Shown here in pieces: positions 1-7,222 of a stretch of DNA of 11,237 bases. This stretch comes from Clostridia bacterium (lineage in GTDB: Bacteria; Bacillota; Clostridia; Oscillospirales; Acutalibacteraceae). Every line of letters starts with the position of its first letter. The first letter of the stretch is position 1. Location: assembly GCA_017442445.1 (NCBI GenBank), contig JAFRZS010000141.1, forward strand, positions 1 to 11,237, given 5' to 3'. Both the position numbers and the translations under genes were made by a program. A model generated the notes under the pieces. That model did no database searches. It saw nothing but the letters and a program-made list of their open reading frames with translations, and was not told the origin of the DNA.

Positions 1-5
1 AAAAA

Positions 6-250
6 GGGGATGTAAAAAAAGCGAAGACCGCATAAAACCGCATAGAATAAGGGGGTTCTGCAGGTATAAAGCCTACAGAACCCCATAAATATGCATATAA
101 TATCAAAAAACGATAAGATTTTATGTTTTATACTACGAACAAACCTCACCGCTTGGGCGTCTTTGTACGCCTTCGGGCATACAAAATTAAGGCTGAAGCC
201 TTGATTTTGCTCGGTTTGTCCGTTCTTCATCTTTTTTCCTATTCCCTTAA
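6..250 (+). repeat. Structured intergenic repeat, left copy (long form)
   Basis: This segment is homologous to the reverse complement of 9238-9410. Positions 6-36 match the other copy at 28 of 31 bases, 162-177 (TTTGTACGCCTTCGGG) are identical, and 228-239 (CATCTTTTTTCC) are identical. It can fold into an outer stem (139-145 with 213-219, ACAAACC/GGTTTGT), a hairpin at 156-171 (GGCGT/ACGCC) and a hairpin at 182-209 (CAAAAT-T-AAGGC, loop TGAA, GCCTT-G-ATTTTG). A further arm, closed by 31-37 with 119-125 (CATAAAA/TTTTATG), is enlarged relative to the other copy. It contains an extra strong hairpin at 52-84 (GGGGTTCTG/CAGAACCCC). Short ORFs cross it, but the frame shifts between the two copies, so it is unlikely to be coding. 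The left boundary may lie outside the window. Whether it is a MITE-like element, a transcribed RNA or a DNA-level signal cannot be decided from two copies. Confidence 0.75.
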
Positions 251-292
251 AACAGAGGCTGTAAAAAAATTCGTTTTTTTACAGCCTCTGTT
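251..292 (-). terminator. Long perfect hairpin, second terminator after the LCP gene
   Basis: The arms 251-269 and 274-292 are perfectly complementary over 19 bp (AACAGAGGCTGTAAAAAAA and its complement) with a 4-nt loop. Read on the minus strand, the hairpin is followed by TTTTAAGG. It lies about 50 nt beyond the LCP stop codon and directly abuts the structured repeat. It is probably the main transcription stop of the pheS-to-LCP run. Confidence 0.7.
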
Positions 293-304
293 AATGCAGA
301 ATGA

Positions 305-335
305 AAGGCTGTAAACTCTGTGAGTTTACAGCCTT
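305..335 (-). terminator. Hairpin just after the LCP stop codon
   Basis: A 14-bp perfect stem (305-318 with 322-335, AAGGCTGTAAACTC and its complement) closes a 3-nt loop. It starts 10 nt past the LCP stop codon. On the minus strand it is followed by TCATTC, a poor U-tail, so alone it may act as a weak terminator or an mRNA 3'-end stabiliser. Its stem shares AGGCTGTAAA with the next hairpin at 251-292, which suggests duplication. Confidence 0.6.
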
Positions 336-344
336 AGTAATTTA

Positions 345-1736
345 TTATTGGAATGGTAACCAGTTGTTGTTTCCCTCTGATTCAGAAGCTTCGGGAGTTC
401 CGACCTCTAACGATGAATCGGATGTGGTCTCTGTCGGATCTGTGGTATCCTCTACAGCGGTGGTAGTTGTTGTAGTAGTCGTTGTAGTTGTAGTTGTTGT
501 TTCGGGTGTGTAATAGCTCGTAGTTGTTTCGGGTACATAGTAGCTTGTTGTACTCTTGCTTGTCAAAAGGTCTTGAGCTGAGTGTCTGTCATCGCTTAAA
601 ATGATATTACTCTTGCCGTAGATAGCTTTCTGAAGATTATATGCTGATACGGGATAGTCAACAACCCATACAGACTGACCCTTAATCATCGCTGTCCAGC
701 CTGTTTCAAGCTCTTTGGGCATTGTCAGCTGATTTCTTTCATAATCAATCCAACCCTGAGAGAGTGCCTGAACTGCAAGAGAGCTGATATTACCTTTTGA
801 AATATCTGTTGTAACGAAGGGTAATACAGTATTGAGAGCCTTGTTAATCTGTCCGATTGAAGCACCTTTTGCGCTGTCGATAATAGCTTGGATAACCTGA
901 CGCTGTCTGCGTGTACGGCTGACATCACCGTCATAGTCACTGTAACGGATTCTTGAGAAAACAAGAGCTTCGTTACCGCTGAGCTTTACTTTCTTACCGC
1001 TTTCAATTGTATATCTTGTTGTACGGTTGATGAAGTTTGCTTCGTATTCCTTAACCTCAACTGTAACACCGCCGAGTGCATCAATAAGTTTCGGGAATGT
1101 GCTGAAGTCAACACTTACATAGTTGTCAATTTCAATCTTATAGTTATTCTCAATTGTTTCTATAAGTACCTTAGGACCGCCGTAGAAAAATGCTGCATTA
1201 AGTTTTGCGTATGTTTCATTCTCGCCGTATTTCATGTATGTGTAGCTGTCACGGTAGAATGATGTGAGAGTAACCTTTTTAGTTGACTTGTTGATAGATA
1301 CAAGTATCATTGCATCAGAACGGGCGTAGGACTGCTTTCCGTCTTTGCTGTCCAGACCGAGAAGAAGAATGTTGATAACATTTCTGCTGTGCATCTTTTC
1401 TCCGCCGTTTGTTGCCCAGTCGTATATCATTTCGTCAAGGTTATTAGAATCTCCGACATCGTACATAGCGTCGAAATTTTCATCTTCTTCAACCACATCA
1501 CTCGGTGCAGTATAATTTTCACCGCCGTCAATATTTATCTTGTTAAGCATATCAATATAATATGCGGCAAAAACAACCGCAAATATCAATAATGCAACAA
1601 CTACAGTGACGATAAGAATTTTTAAATTGCGTTTATTGTTTTTTGTCCAGAAACCTGATTTGCCGGAAGTCTTTGCACCTTTTTTCTGCTTTGACTTTTT
1701 GAGCTTGGTTTCTTCAATTTCAACTTTCTTACCCAT
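345..1736 (-). CDS. LytR-CpsA-Psr (LCP) family cell-wall polymer ligase with Thr-rich tail
   Basis: This 463-aa protein is probably a membrane-anchored LCP phosphotransferase. That family attaches teichoic acids or other glycopolymers from undecaprenyl-pyrophosphate carriers to peptidoglycan, outside the cytoplasmic membrane. A Lys-rich cytoplasmic N-terminus (1-37) is followed by one membrane span (about 38-60) and the LCP domain (about 118-290). The domain shows the family's polar residues: R139/D141 (ARSDAMILVS), R162/D163 (FYRDSY), and the Arg cluster at 262-279 (SRIRYSDYDGDVSRTRRQRQ). A low-complexity tail follows, with two TTSYYxPET units (396-412) and 14 consecutive Thr (413-426), then an acidic Ser/Thr stretch ending NNNWLPFQ. 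The tail is not part of the conserved domain and may span the wall or be O-glycosylated (inference). The ATG is preceded by AAGGA at good spacing. It lies 34 nt after the small membrane ORF and is the last gene of the run. The family assignment is secure; the exact polymer is unknown. Confidence 0.93.
   Translation of the reverse strand: MGKKVEIEETKLKKSKQKKGAKTSGKSGFWTKNNKRNLKILIVTVVVALLIFAVVFAAYYIDMLNKINIDGGENYTAPSDVVEEDENFDAMYDVGDSNNLDEMIYDWATNGGEKMHSRNVINILLLGLDSKDGKQSYARSDAMILVSINKSTKKVTLTSFYRDSYTYMKYGENETYAKLNAAFFYGGPKVLIETIENNYKIEIDNYVSVDFSTFPKLIDALGGVTVEVKEYEANFINRTTRYTIESGKKVKLSGNEALVFSRIRYSDYDGDVSRTRRQRQVIQAIIDSAKGASIGQINKALNTVLPFVTTDISKGNISSLAVQALSQGWIDYERNQLTMPKELETGWTAMIKGQSVWVVDYPVSAYNLQKAIYGKSNIILSDDRHSAQDLLTSKSTTSYYVPETTTSYYTPETTTTTTTTTTTTTTAVEDTTDPTETTSDSSLEVGTPEASESEGNNNWLPFQ
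459..500 (-). repeat. Poly-threonine codon run in the LCP tail
   Basis: Fourteen successive Thr codons use all four synonyms (ACA, ACT, ACG, ACC) in irregular order. The tract is therefore not a simple DNA microsatellite. The Thr homopolymer appears to be maintained at protein level while the DNA has diversified. On the other strand it reads as a spurious poly-Val ORF. Confidence 0.85.
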
Positions 1737-1770
1737 AATAAGACATCCTTCTTTTATTCCACAAAATCCA

Positions 1771-1869
1771 TCAAACGAGTGAGGTGATTACACCCACAAA
1801 AACACCACCGAACATCAGAACAGCCATAACAATGGCGATAATCCTGATGACAAGTTTACTGTTCATCAT
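1771..1869 (-). CDS. Small single-span membrane protein (32 aa), unannotated size class
   Basis: This short ORF lies between the phosphoglucomutase and LCP genes. The peptide starts MMNSKLVIRIIAIVMAVLMF and ends GVITSLV. It has a short polar, Lys/Arg-containing N-terminus and then one hydrophobic helix of about 22 residues reaching almost to the C-terminus. GGAG at 1879-1882 is 9 nt before the ATG at 1869. A further in-frame ATG at 1878 directly touches the SD and is less likely. It starts 22 nt after the pgcA stop and ends 34 nt before the LCP start, so it is co-directional and operon-like. Its size and layout (basic N-terminus, one span, tiny tail) recall the Firmicutes mini-membrane proteins such as Prli42 or DUF4044, but I cannot assign it to either. 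The function is unknown; a role with the envelope enzyme next door is only a guess. Confidence 0.72.
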   Translation of the reverse strand: MMNSKLVIRIIAIVMAVLMFGGVFVGVITSLV

Positions 1870-1891
1870 TTTAAACATCTCCAATTTTGAA

Positions 1892-3616
1892 TTACTGAAT
1901 TTTCAGTATTTTCTTGAAATCTTCGGTAATACTGTCGGCTAAGCTCAATGCTTCATCACGGGTATCACCGCAGGTTGTAATATAGAGTTTGATTTTAGGT
2001 TCCGTACCTGAGGGACGGATTATAGCGACATAACCGCCGTCCAAAGTATATGATAACACATTTGAGGAGGGTAAGTCAATTGTTGACTTTTCTCCGCTTA
2101 TTTTGTCGAATTTTTCACTTGTTTTGTAGTCGGAAAATTCAACAATGTCAAATCCTGCAACAATTGACGGAGGGTTGTTACGAAGATCAGCCATGATGTT
2201 CTGCATCTTCTCCATACCTTCCATGCCTTCAAAAGCGAAGTTTGAAAGTGAGTTGCAATACATACCGTATTTATTGTAAATGCTTTCCATGAAATCAATA
2301 AGTGTCATGCCTTTTAATTTATAGTAAGCAGCCATTTCGCAAATAAGCATTGAAGCTACAACAGCGTCCTTATCTCTGTCATGAGTACCGGCAAGATAAC
2401 CGTAGCTTTCTTCCATACCGAGAACAAATCTGTCTTCTTCACCGTTTGCTTCAAGATTTGTAATAAATTCACCGACATACTTGAAGCCGGTAAGAAGGTT
2501 GTGAACTGTGGCGCCGTAGCTTTCGGCAATTTTCTCAATGATTTTTGAAGTTACGATACTTTTGAGAATGATCGGATTTTCGGGAAGTGTGCCGAGATCT
2601 TTTCTTCTTGAGAGAACAAACTCTGCAAGCATGGCACCGATTTCATTTCCGTTCATGAGAGTGTATTTACCGTTATGCAAAACGGCAATACCGACTCGGT
2701 CACAGTCGGGGTCAGTTGCAAGTAACAAGTCACCGCCGACAGTTTTGCTCAGCTCAATAGCTTCTTCAAATACCTGACGGATTTCGGGATTGGGGTAGGG
2801 GCAGGTCGGGAAATTTCCGTCGGGATTTTCCTGAGATGCAACTACTGTAATGTTATCAATGCCTACAGATTTCAAAATATTACGGACAGGCTTGTTTCCT
2901 GCGCCGTTTAAGGGAGAATATATGACTTTGAGATCAGCTTTTTTGCAATCTTCAACTGACAAAACACTCTGAAGTCTGACCTTGTCATAAAACTCGTTTA
3001 TAATATCGTCTGAGATGTATTCAACAAGACCTGATTTCATAGCTTCGTCAAAGCCCATAGTTTTAACATCGTTGAAAATGTCGGTCTTCTGAATAAATTC
3101 GTAAGTTTTCTTTGCGGCTTCATCAGTCATCTGATAACCGTTGGGATCATAGCATTTGTATCCGTTATATTTTGACGGATTATGACTTGCGGTTATGATG
3201 ATACCTGACTTACAGGAAAGTCTGCGCACTGCAAATGAGAGCATGGGAGTGGGCATAAGCTCTTTGTAGATATATACCCTGATATTATTAGCCGCCAAAA
3301 CTCCTGCAGCAGATTTTGCGAAGATATCAGAGTTAATTCGTGAGTCATAAGCTATAGCTACTGACGGATTTTCAAATGTTGAATTGAGATAGGTTGCAAG
3401 ACCCTGTGTTGCCTGATTGACGGTGTAGATATTCATGCGGTTCGTACCCGCACCCAAAACACCGCGCAGACCTGCAGTACCGAATTCAAGTGATTTATAA
3501 AATCTGTCCTCGATTTCAGTTACGTTATCCTCAATTTCAACTAACTCCTGATAAAGTTCTTTATCAGCTACTGTTTCTTTTTTCCAAAGCTCGTATAAAT
3601 TCTGAATATTACTCAA
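1892..3616 (-). CDS. pgcA: Alpha-phosphoglucomutase / phosphomannomutase family (PgcA-like)
   Basis: This 574-aa cytoplasmic enzyme belongs to the alpha-D-phosphohexomutase superfamily. It most likely interconverts glucose-6-phosphate and glucose-1-phosphate, supplying UDP-glucose for envelope glycans and glycogen. All four active-site loops are present. They are the phosphoserine loop TASHNPSKYNG (S144), the metal loop DPDCDR (302-307), the sugar-recognition loop GMEESYG (400-406) and the phosphate loop RPSGTEP (534-540). The length matches the Bacillus PgcA type (about 580 aa) rather than the shorter GlmM or ManB types. The start is a TTG codon with AAAGG 9 nt upstream; no ATG is better placed. 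It lies 57 nt downstream of pheT with a small hairpin in the gap, and 22 nt before the small membrane ORF. Phosphomannomutase activity cannot be excluded from motifs alone. Confidence 0.9.
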   Translation of the reverse strand: MSNIQNLYELWKKETVADKELYQELVEIEDNVTEIEDRFYKSLEFGTAGLRGVLGAGTNRMNIYTVNQATQGLATYLNSTFENPSVAIAYDSRINSDIFAKSAAGVLAANNIRVYIYKELMPTPMLSFAVRRLSCKSGIIITASHNPSKYNGYKCYDPNGYQMTDEAAKKTYEFIQKTDIFNDVKTMGFDEAMKSGLVEYISDDIINEFYDKVRLQSVLSVEDCKKADLKVIYSPLNGAGNKPVRNILKSVGIDNITVVASQENPDGNFPTCPYPNPEIRQVFEEAIELSKTVGGDLLLATDPDCDRVGIAVLHNGKYTLMNGNEIGAMLAEFVLSRRKDLGTLPENPIILKSIVTSKIIEKIAESYGATVHNLLTGFKYVGEFITNLEANGEEDRFVLGMEESYGYLAGTHDRDKDAVVASMLICEMAAYYKLKGMTLIDFMESIYNKYGMYCNSLSNFAFEGMEGMEKMQNIMADLRNNPPSIVAGFDIVEFSDYKTSEKFDKISGEKSTIDLPSSNVLSYTLDGGYVAIIRPSGTEPKIKLYITTCGDTRDEALSLADSITEDFKKILKIQ

Positions 3617-3649
3617 TTAGACCAACCTTTCGGTAGATTAGGATTTTTG

Positions 3650-3672
3650 GAATTAAGCCTTGAGGTTAATTC
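3650..3672 (-). other. Small hairpin in the pheT-pgcA gap
   Basis: The stem GAATTAA/TTAATTC (3650-3656 with 3666-3672), plus CC/GG next to a 4-nt loop and one bulged base, sits immediately after the pheT stop codon. No T-run follows on the minus strand, so it is unlikely to be a full terminator. It may be an mRNA processing or stability element separating aaRS from pgcA expression. Confidence 0.4.
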
Positions 3673-3673
3673 A

Positions 3674-6031
3674 CTATTCAGCAAATTTTACAATAAGTGA
3701 GTTTAAATATTCCTGGATTTCATCACCTGAAAGAGTTCTGTCAAATGAGCAGAAATCAATTCTGACAGTAACACTCTTTTTATCGTTGAGTGCTTCACTC
3801 TCAAAGATGTCTGCAAGTTTATATCCCTGAATGAACGGACACTCAAAGCTATCAATTACATTTGAGATAACTTCAAACTTAGCATTTTTGTCAAGCAAGA
3901 ATGAAAGGTCAATTTCAATTCCGGGGAATTTTGACGGCTGAACATATTTAATATATGACTGTTCAATTGAATAAATGCAATCCATATCAAGTTCAGCACA
4001 GATTATTGCAGCCTTCTTGTCAATTTTATCCTTAATTTCGGGATGCAAAGCTGTGAAGTAACCGATTTTTATATCACCCATATAGATTTCTGCAGTATTA
4101 ACGGGGTGCTGCCATGCAAGGTCAACACTCTCTGCATTTTTGAGTGTGAAATTATAATTCTTCGTAGTGATACCGATAGTTTTTACGATATCCTTAACAG
4201 CGAGATACAATTCTTCTTCGCTCTTTTCACGGCTGAAAAGTGTAATGCCGAGCATTTTCTTTTCGTTCGCATAGCCGTTTTCTTTCTTACCGTCAACAAC
4301 TCTAGCTATTTCAAAAATACCGAATGTAGGTTTGAAAGTTTTGTTTTCGTTGATAACTGTAAGCTCGTTGGGGATAAGTGATTTTCTGATGATGATATTG
4401 TCAGGAGAAATTGAGTTTATAAGACGGATATCACCCTCAGCTACGATGCCGATTTCTTTCTGTTTCTTAGCATCGTTCCACATATATGTGTGGATTTCGT
4501 GGAGTCCGAATTTATCAGCAAGGAGAGATTTTACCATATAGTCATCATTTCTTGACGGCAAATCTCTGACAGGTGCCAACGGACTGTTTGTTGTTTTGAT
4601 TACAAAGTTATCATACCCATAAATTCTTGTGATTTCCTCAATGATGTCAGCTTTTATTGTAACATCCTTTGTGCTTCTCCAAGAGGGAACAATAACACTG
4701 AAATTATCGTTTTCAAGAGATACCTTAAAGCCTAAAGCTGTAAGGGTTTCAACGATTTCATCGTTAGTGATTTCAATACCTGTGTAGCGGTCAACATATC
4801 TCTTGTCAAAGTTCAGAGAAATTTCGGGATATTTTACGGGATAAGCATCTGTCATGGCAGATGTGATTTTTGCGCCTGAGTCTAAATCAAGAAGTAATTT
4901 AACATATCTTTCTGCAGCGACCATGCAAAGCTCGGGATCAAGCATTTTTTCATAACGCATACTTGCATCTGTTCTGTGACCCATTCTGCTTGTTGATTTT
5001 CTGACACATACACCGTCAAAGTTAGCAGATTCCAAAAGGAGAGTAGTTGTATCGTCATTGATTTCTGATTTATAACCGCCCATGATACCTGCGATTGCAA
5101 CGGGTTCGTCGTTGGAGCAGATCATAAGAGTATTTTCGTCAATATCTCTTTCAACCTGGTCAAGAGTTTCAAACTTGAATTTATTATCAAAGCGCTTAAC
5201 CTCAACCTTATTTACCTGACGCATATCAAAAGCGTGCATAGGCTGACCGAGTTCAAGCATGATATAGTTTGTGATATCGGCAAGGAAATTGATAGCTCTG
5301 CTTCCGCAGTAGAAAAGTCTGATTCTCATGTCAACAGGACTTACTTTTTTTGTAACATTCTCAGCTTTTGTACCGATGTATCTGTAACAATGCTCTGTGT
5401 CCTGAATATCAATTTCAACTTCGGGAAGATTTGCATAATCCTCATGATTTACTTTATCAATGGGTTTTAAAGGACGCTTTGTGATAGCAGCAAACTCTCT
5501 TGCGATACCGTAATGACCCCAGAGGTCAGGACGGTTTGTGAGAGATTTGTTATCAACCTCAAAAACGATGTCATCAATAGCATAGAGGTCTTTGATGCTT
5601 GTGCCGAGTTTTGTATCTTCGGGTAAAATCATAAGACCTGAGTGGTCATCGCTGATGCCGAGTTCACTTTCAGAACAGCACATACCGTAGGATTTGTAAC
5701 CTGCGATTTCAGCTTCCTTGATATCCATACCGCCGACACTTCCGCCCATGGGTACGAAGGGGACAATTATGCCCACTTCAACATTGGGGGCACCGCAGAC
5801 AACATCATAAACCTTGTCACCTGCATCAACTTTAAGCAGGTGGAGTTTCTTTGATTTCGGGTGATTTTCAACTGAAAGAATTTTAGCGGCAACAACACCG
5901 ATAACATCTTCACCCTTATGATAAATTTCTTCAACCTCAGCAGTTGCGAGTGTGAATTTTGAAATAAGCGCATCTAAATCAAGACCGCTGAGATCAACAA
6001 ATTCACCGATCCAATTCATTGAAATTAACAT
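3674..6031 (-). CDS. pheT: Phenylalanyl-tRNA synthetase beta subunit
   Basis: This 785-aa beta chain of the cytosolic alpha2beta2 PheRS contributes tRNA binding and editing of mischarged Tyr-tRNA(Phe). It shows the expected bacterial order. The N-terminus is MLISMNWIGEFVDLSG, followed by an EMAP-type tRNA-binding OB fold (about 40-150, with NHPKSKKLHLLKVDAG). Next come the B3/B4 editing region (about 210-380, with DITNYIMLELGQPMHAFD), B5 (about 400-475), the catalytic-like core, and a C-terminal FDX-ACB domain (about 698-785, with FDRTLSGDEIQEYLNSL). The FDX-ACB entry reads PGIEIDLSF where many homologues have a basic residue before the Asp (R-D), a mild divergence. The ATG has a strong SD (GGAGG, 10 nt upstream). 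That SD overlaps the pheS stop region across a 15-nt gap, suggesting translational coupling. The length is near the family norm of about 800 aa. Confidence 0.98.
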   Translation of the reverse strand: MLISMNWIGEFVDLSGLDLDALISKFTLATAEVEEIYHKGEDVIGVVAAKILSVENHPKSKKLHLLKVDAGDKVYDVVCGAPNVEVGIIVPFVPMGGSVGGMDIKEAEIAGYKSYGMCCSESELGISDDHSGLMILPEDTKLGTSIKDLYAIDDIVFEVDNKSLTNRPDLWGHYGIAREFAAITKRPLKPIDKVNHEDYANLPEVEIDIQDTEHCYRYIGTKAENVTKKVSPVDMRIRLFYCGSRAINFLADITNYIMLELGQPMHAFDMRQVNKVEVKRFDNKFKFETLDQVERDIDENTLMICSNDEPVAIAGIMGGYKSEINDDTTTLLLESANFDGVCVRKSTSRMGHRTDASMRYEKMLDPELCMVAAERYVKLLLDLDSGAKITSAMTDAYPVKYPEISLNFDKRYVDRYTGIEITNDEIVETLTALGFKVSLENDNFSVIVPSWRSTKDVTIKADIIEEITRIYGYDNFVIKTTNSPLAPVRDLPSRNDDYMVKSLLADKFGLHEIHTYMWNDAKKQKEIGIVAEGDIRLINSISPDNIIIRKSLIPNELTVINENKTFKPTFGIFEIARVVDGKKENGYANEKKMLGITLFSREKSEEELYLAVKDIVKTIGITTKNYNFTLKNAESVDLAWQHPVNTAEIYMGDIKIGYFTALHPEIKDKIDKKAAIICAELDMDCIYSIEQSYIKYVQPSKFPGIEIDLSFLLDKNAKFEVISNVIDSFECPFIQGYKLADIFESEALNDKKSVTVRIDFCSFDRTLSGDEIQEYLNSLIVKFAE

Positions 6032-6046
6032 CTTACGTCCACCTCC

Positions 6047-7081
6047 TTAAATATTTCTTGTATCAAACTGGGTAAGAGCCTTGAGGTTACCCGAGTTTAA
6101 AACTCTGATATCTTTAATTCCGTATTCCATCATAGCAAGTCTTGTAAGACCGAGACCGAATGCGAAGCCTGTGTATTTTTCGGGGTCGATACCGCCCTCA
6201 ATAAGTACGTTGGGGTGAATCATACCGCAGGGGCAAAGCTCAATCCAGCCTGAATGCTTACAAGTCGGACAACCTTCACCGCCGCAGATTTCGCAGTTGA
6301 TGTCCAATTCGAAGCCGGGTTCAACGAAGGGGAAGAAGCCGGGACGAAGACGAACCTTAACATCTCTTTTGAAAACCTCTGAAAGAAGAGTTTTCATGAA
6401 ATAGATAAGATTTGAAATAGAAATATCTTCATCAATCATAATACCTTCCATCTGGAAGAATGTATTTTCATGACTTGCGTCTATTGACTCATTTCTGAAG
6501 CAACGGCTGGGGAAGATAACACGAAGCGGTGCGCCGTATTTCTTCATAATAGCATTCTGTGCAGCAGAAGTATGTGTCTTCAAAAGCTGACCGTTGTCAA
6601 GATAATATGTATCCTGCATATCTCTTGCGGGGTGGTGCTTCGGAATATTCAAAGCTTCAAAGTTGCTGTAATCGTCAACGATTTCAGAGAAGTCTTCAAT
6701 AGTAAAGCCCATTGATACGAAAACCTTTTCAACCTCTCTCTGTACGAGTGAGATGGGGTGGAGAGTACCGAGCTCTAAATTATCGGGTGCTGTTATGTCA
6801 TAGCACTTTGCACTCTTTAATTTAGCTTCCTGTTCAGCCTTTTTAAGCTCAGTCTGTTTCTCCTCAATAGATTTTGCAACAAATCCCTTGAGTATATTGA
6901 CATCTTTACCGATTTCTTTTTTCTCCTCAACACTTACATCTTTGAGGCCTTTGAGCAAATCGGTGATAAGACCTTTTTTGCCGAGAAAGGCAATTCTTAA
7001 ATTTTCAATTTCTTCACTTGTAGTAGCTTTTGCAAGGTCAGTTTCAAACTGTAATCTTGCAGCTTCAATTTTTGATTTCAT
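6047..7081 (-). CDS. pheS: Phenylalanyl-tRNA synthetase alpha subunit
   Basis: This 344-aa catalytic alpha chain of PheRS aminoacylates tRNA(Phe). It has an N-terminal coiled-coil arm (about 1-90) followed by a class II core. The core has HPARDMQDTYY (150-160), motif 2 FRNESIDASHENTFFQMEG (195-213) and motif 3 GFAFGLGLTRLAM (305-317). A cysteine-rich insert near 263-285 (C263, C266, C271, C274, C283, C285) resembles the Zn-type cluster seen in a subset of bacterial PheS, here with an extra Cys pair in ELCPCGMIHP. The start at 7081 is forced by an in-frame stop five codons upstream (TAA at 7088-7090), yet no SD sits at normal distance. The nearest purine-rich SD (7120-7128) lies beyond a hairpin. 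It is driven by the consensus promoter at 7158-7186 and is first gene of the run. Confidence 0.98.
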   Translation of the reverse strand: MKSKIEAARLQFETDLAKATTSEEIENLRIAFLGKKGLITDLLKGLKDVSVEEKKEIGKDVNILKGFVAKSIEEKQTELKKAEQEAKLKSAKCYDITAPDNLELGTLHPISLVQREVEKVFVSMGFTIEDFSEIVDDYSNFEALNIPKHHPARDMQDTYYLDNGQLLKTHTSAAQNAIMKKYGAPLRVIFPSRCFRNESIDASHENTFFQMEGIMIDEDISISNLIYFMKTLLSEVFKRDVKVRLRPGFFPFVEPGFELDINCEICGGEGCPTCKHSGWIELCPCGMIHPNVLIEGGIDPEKYTGFAFGLGLTRLAMMEYGIKDIRVLNSGNLKALTQFDTRNI

Positions 7082-7107
7082 ACACTTTTACAATGCCCTG
7101 AGACCAT
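7078..7107 (-). other. Putative 9-codon upstream ORF coupled to pheS
   Basis: ATG at 7105-7107 opens an ORF encoding MVSGHCKSV, whose TGA overlaps the pheS ATG (ATGA). GGAG at 7120-7123 is 12 nt upstream of it. It contains no Phe codon, so it does not look like a classical attenuator leader peptide. It could recruit ribosomes that re-initiate at pheS, which lacks a well-placed SD of its own. Confidence 0.35.
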
Positions 7108-7116
7108 TTAGGGCAT
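7093..7116 (-). promoter_or_regulatory. Leader hairpin between SD and pheS start
   Basis: A perfect 7-bp stem (ATGCCCT/AGGGCAT, 7110-7116 with 7093-7099) encloses a 10-nt loop. It lies between the only strong SD-like stretch (AGAGAGGAG, 7120-7128) and the pheS ATG at 7081. Folding would bring the SD to about 14 nt from the ATG. No T-box antiterminator sequence, common before Firmicutes pheS, is visible in this short leader of about 70 nt. Confidence 0.5.
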
Positions 7117-7157
7117 AGGCTCCTCTCTTTGTAAAATCAAATACTTACTAACTTAAA

Positions 7158-7186
7158 ATTATATCATTTATATAGTATAATGTCAA
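7158..7186 (-). promoter_or_regulatory. Consensus sigma-A promoter for pheS
   Basis: On the minus strand, TTGACA (7181-7186) and TATAAT (7158-7163) are separated by exactly 17 bp, a perfect match to the housekeeping consensus. Transcription is expected to start near 7151, giving a leader of about 70 nt. Confidence 0.9.
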
Positions 7187-7222
7187 ATAAAAATTCCCCA
7201 TATCCGACACTTTTTTGACAAA

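Noticed and set aside
123..314. 63-aa plus-strand ORF (starts MFYTTNKPHRLGVF)
   Set aside because: It lies within the structured repeat and two hairpins. The homologous repeat copy at 9238-9410 shifts the frame in the middle, and there is no SD.
301..513. Plus-strand ORF with a long poly-Val run
   Set aside because: It is the antisense reading of the LCP poly-Thr codons and overlaps the terminator hairpin.
7082..7150. T-box riboswitch before pheS
   Set aside because: Expected in many Firmicutes, but the leader is only about 70 nt and no AGGGTGGNACCGCG-like antiterminator sequence is present on the minus strand.
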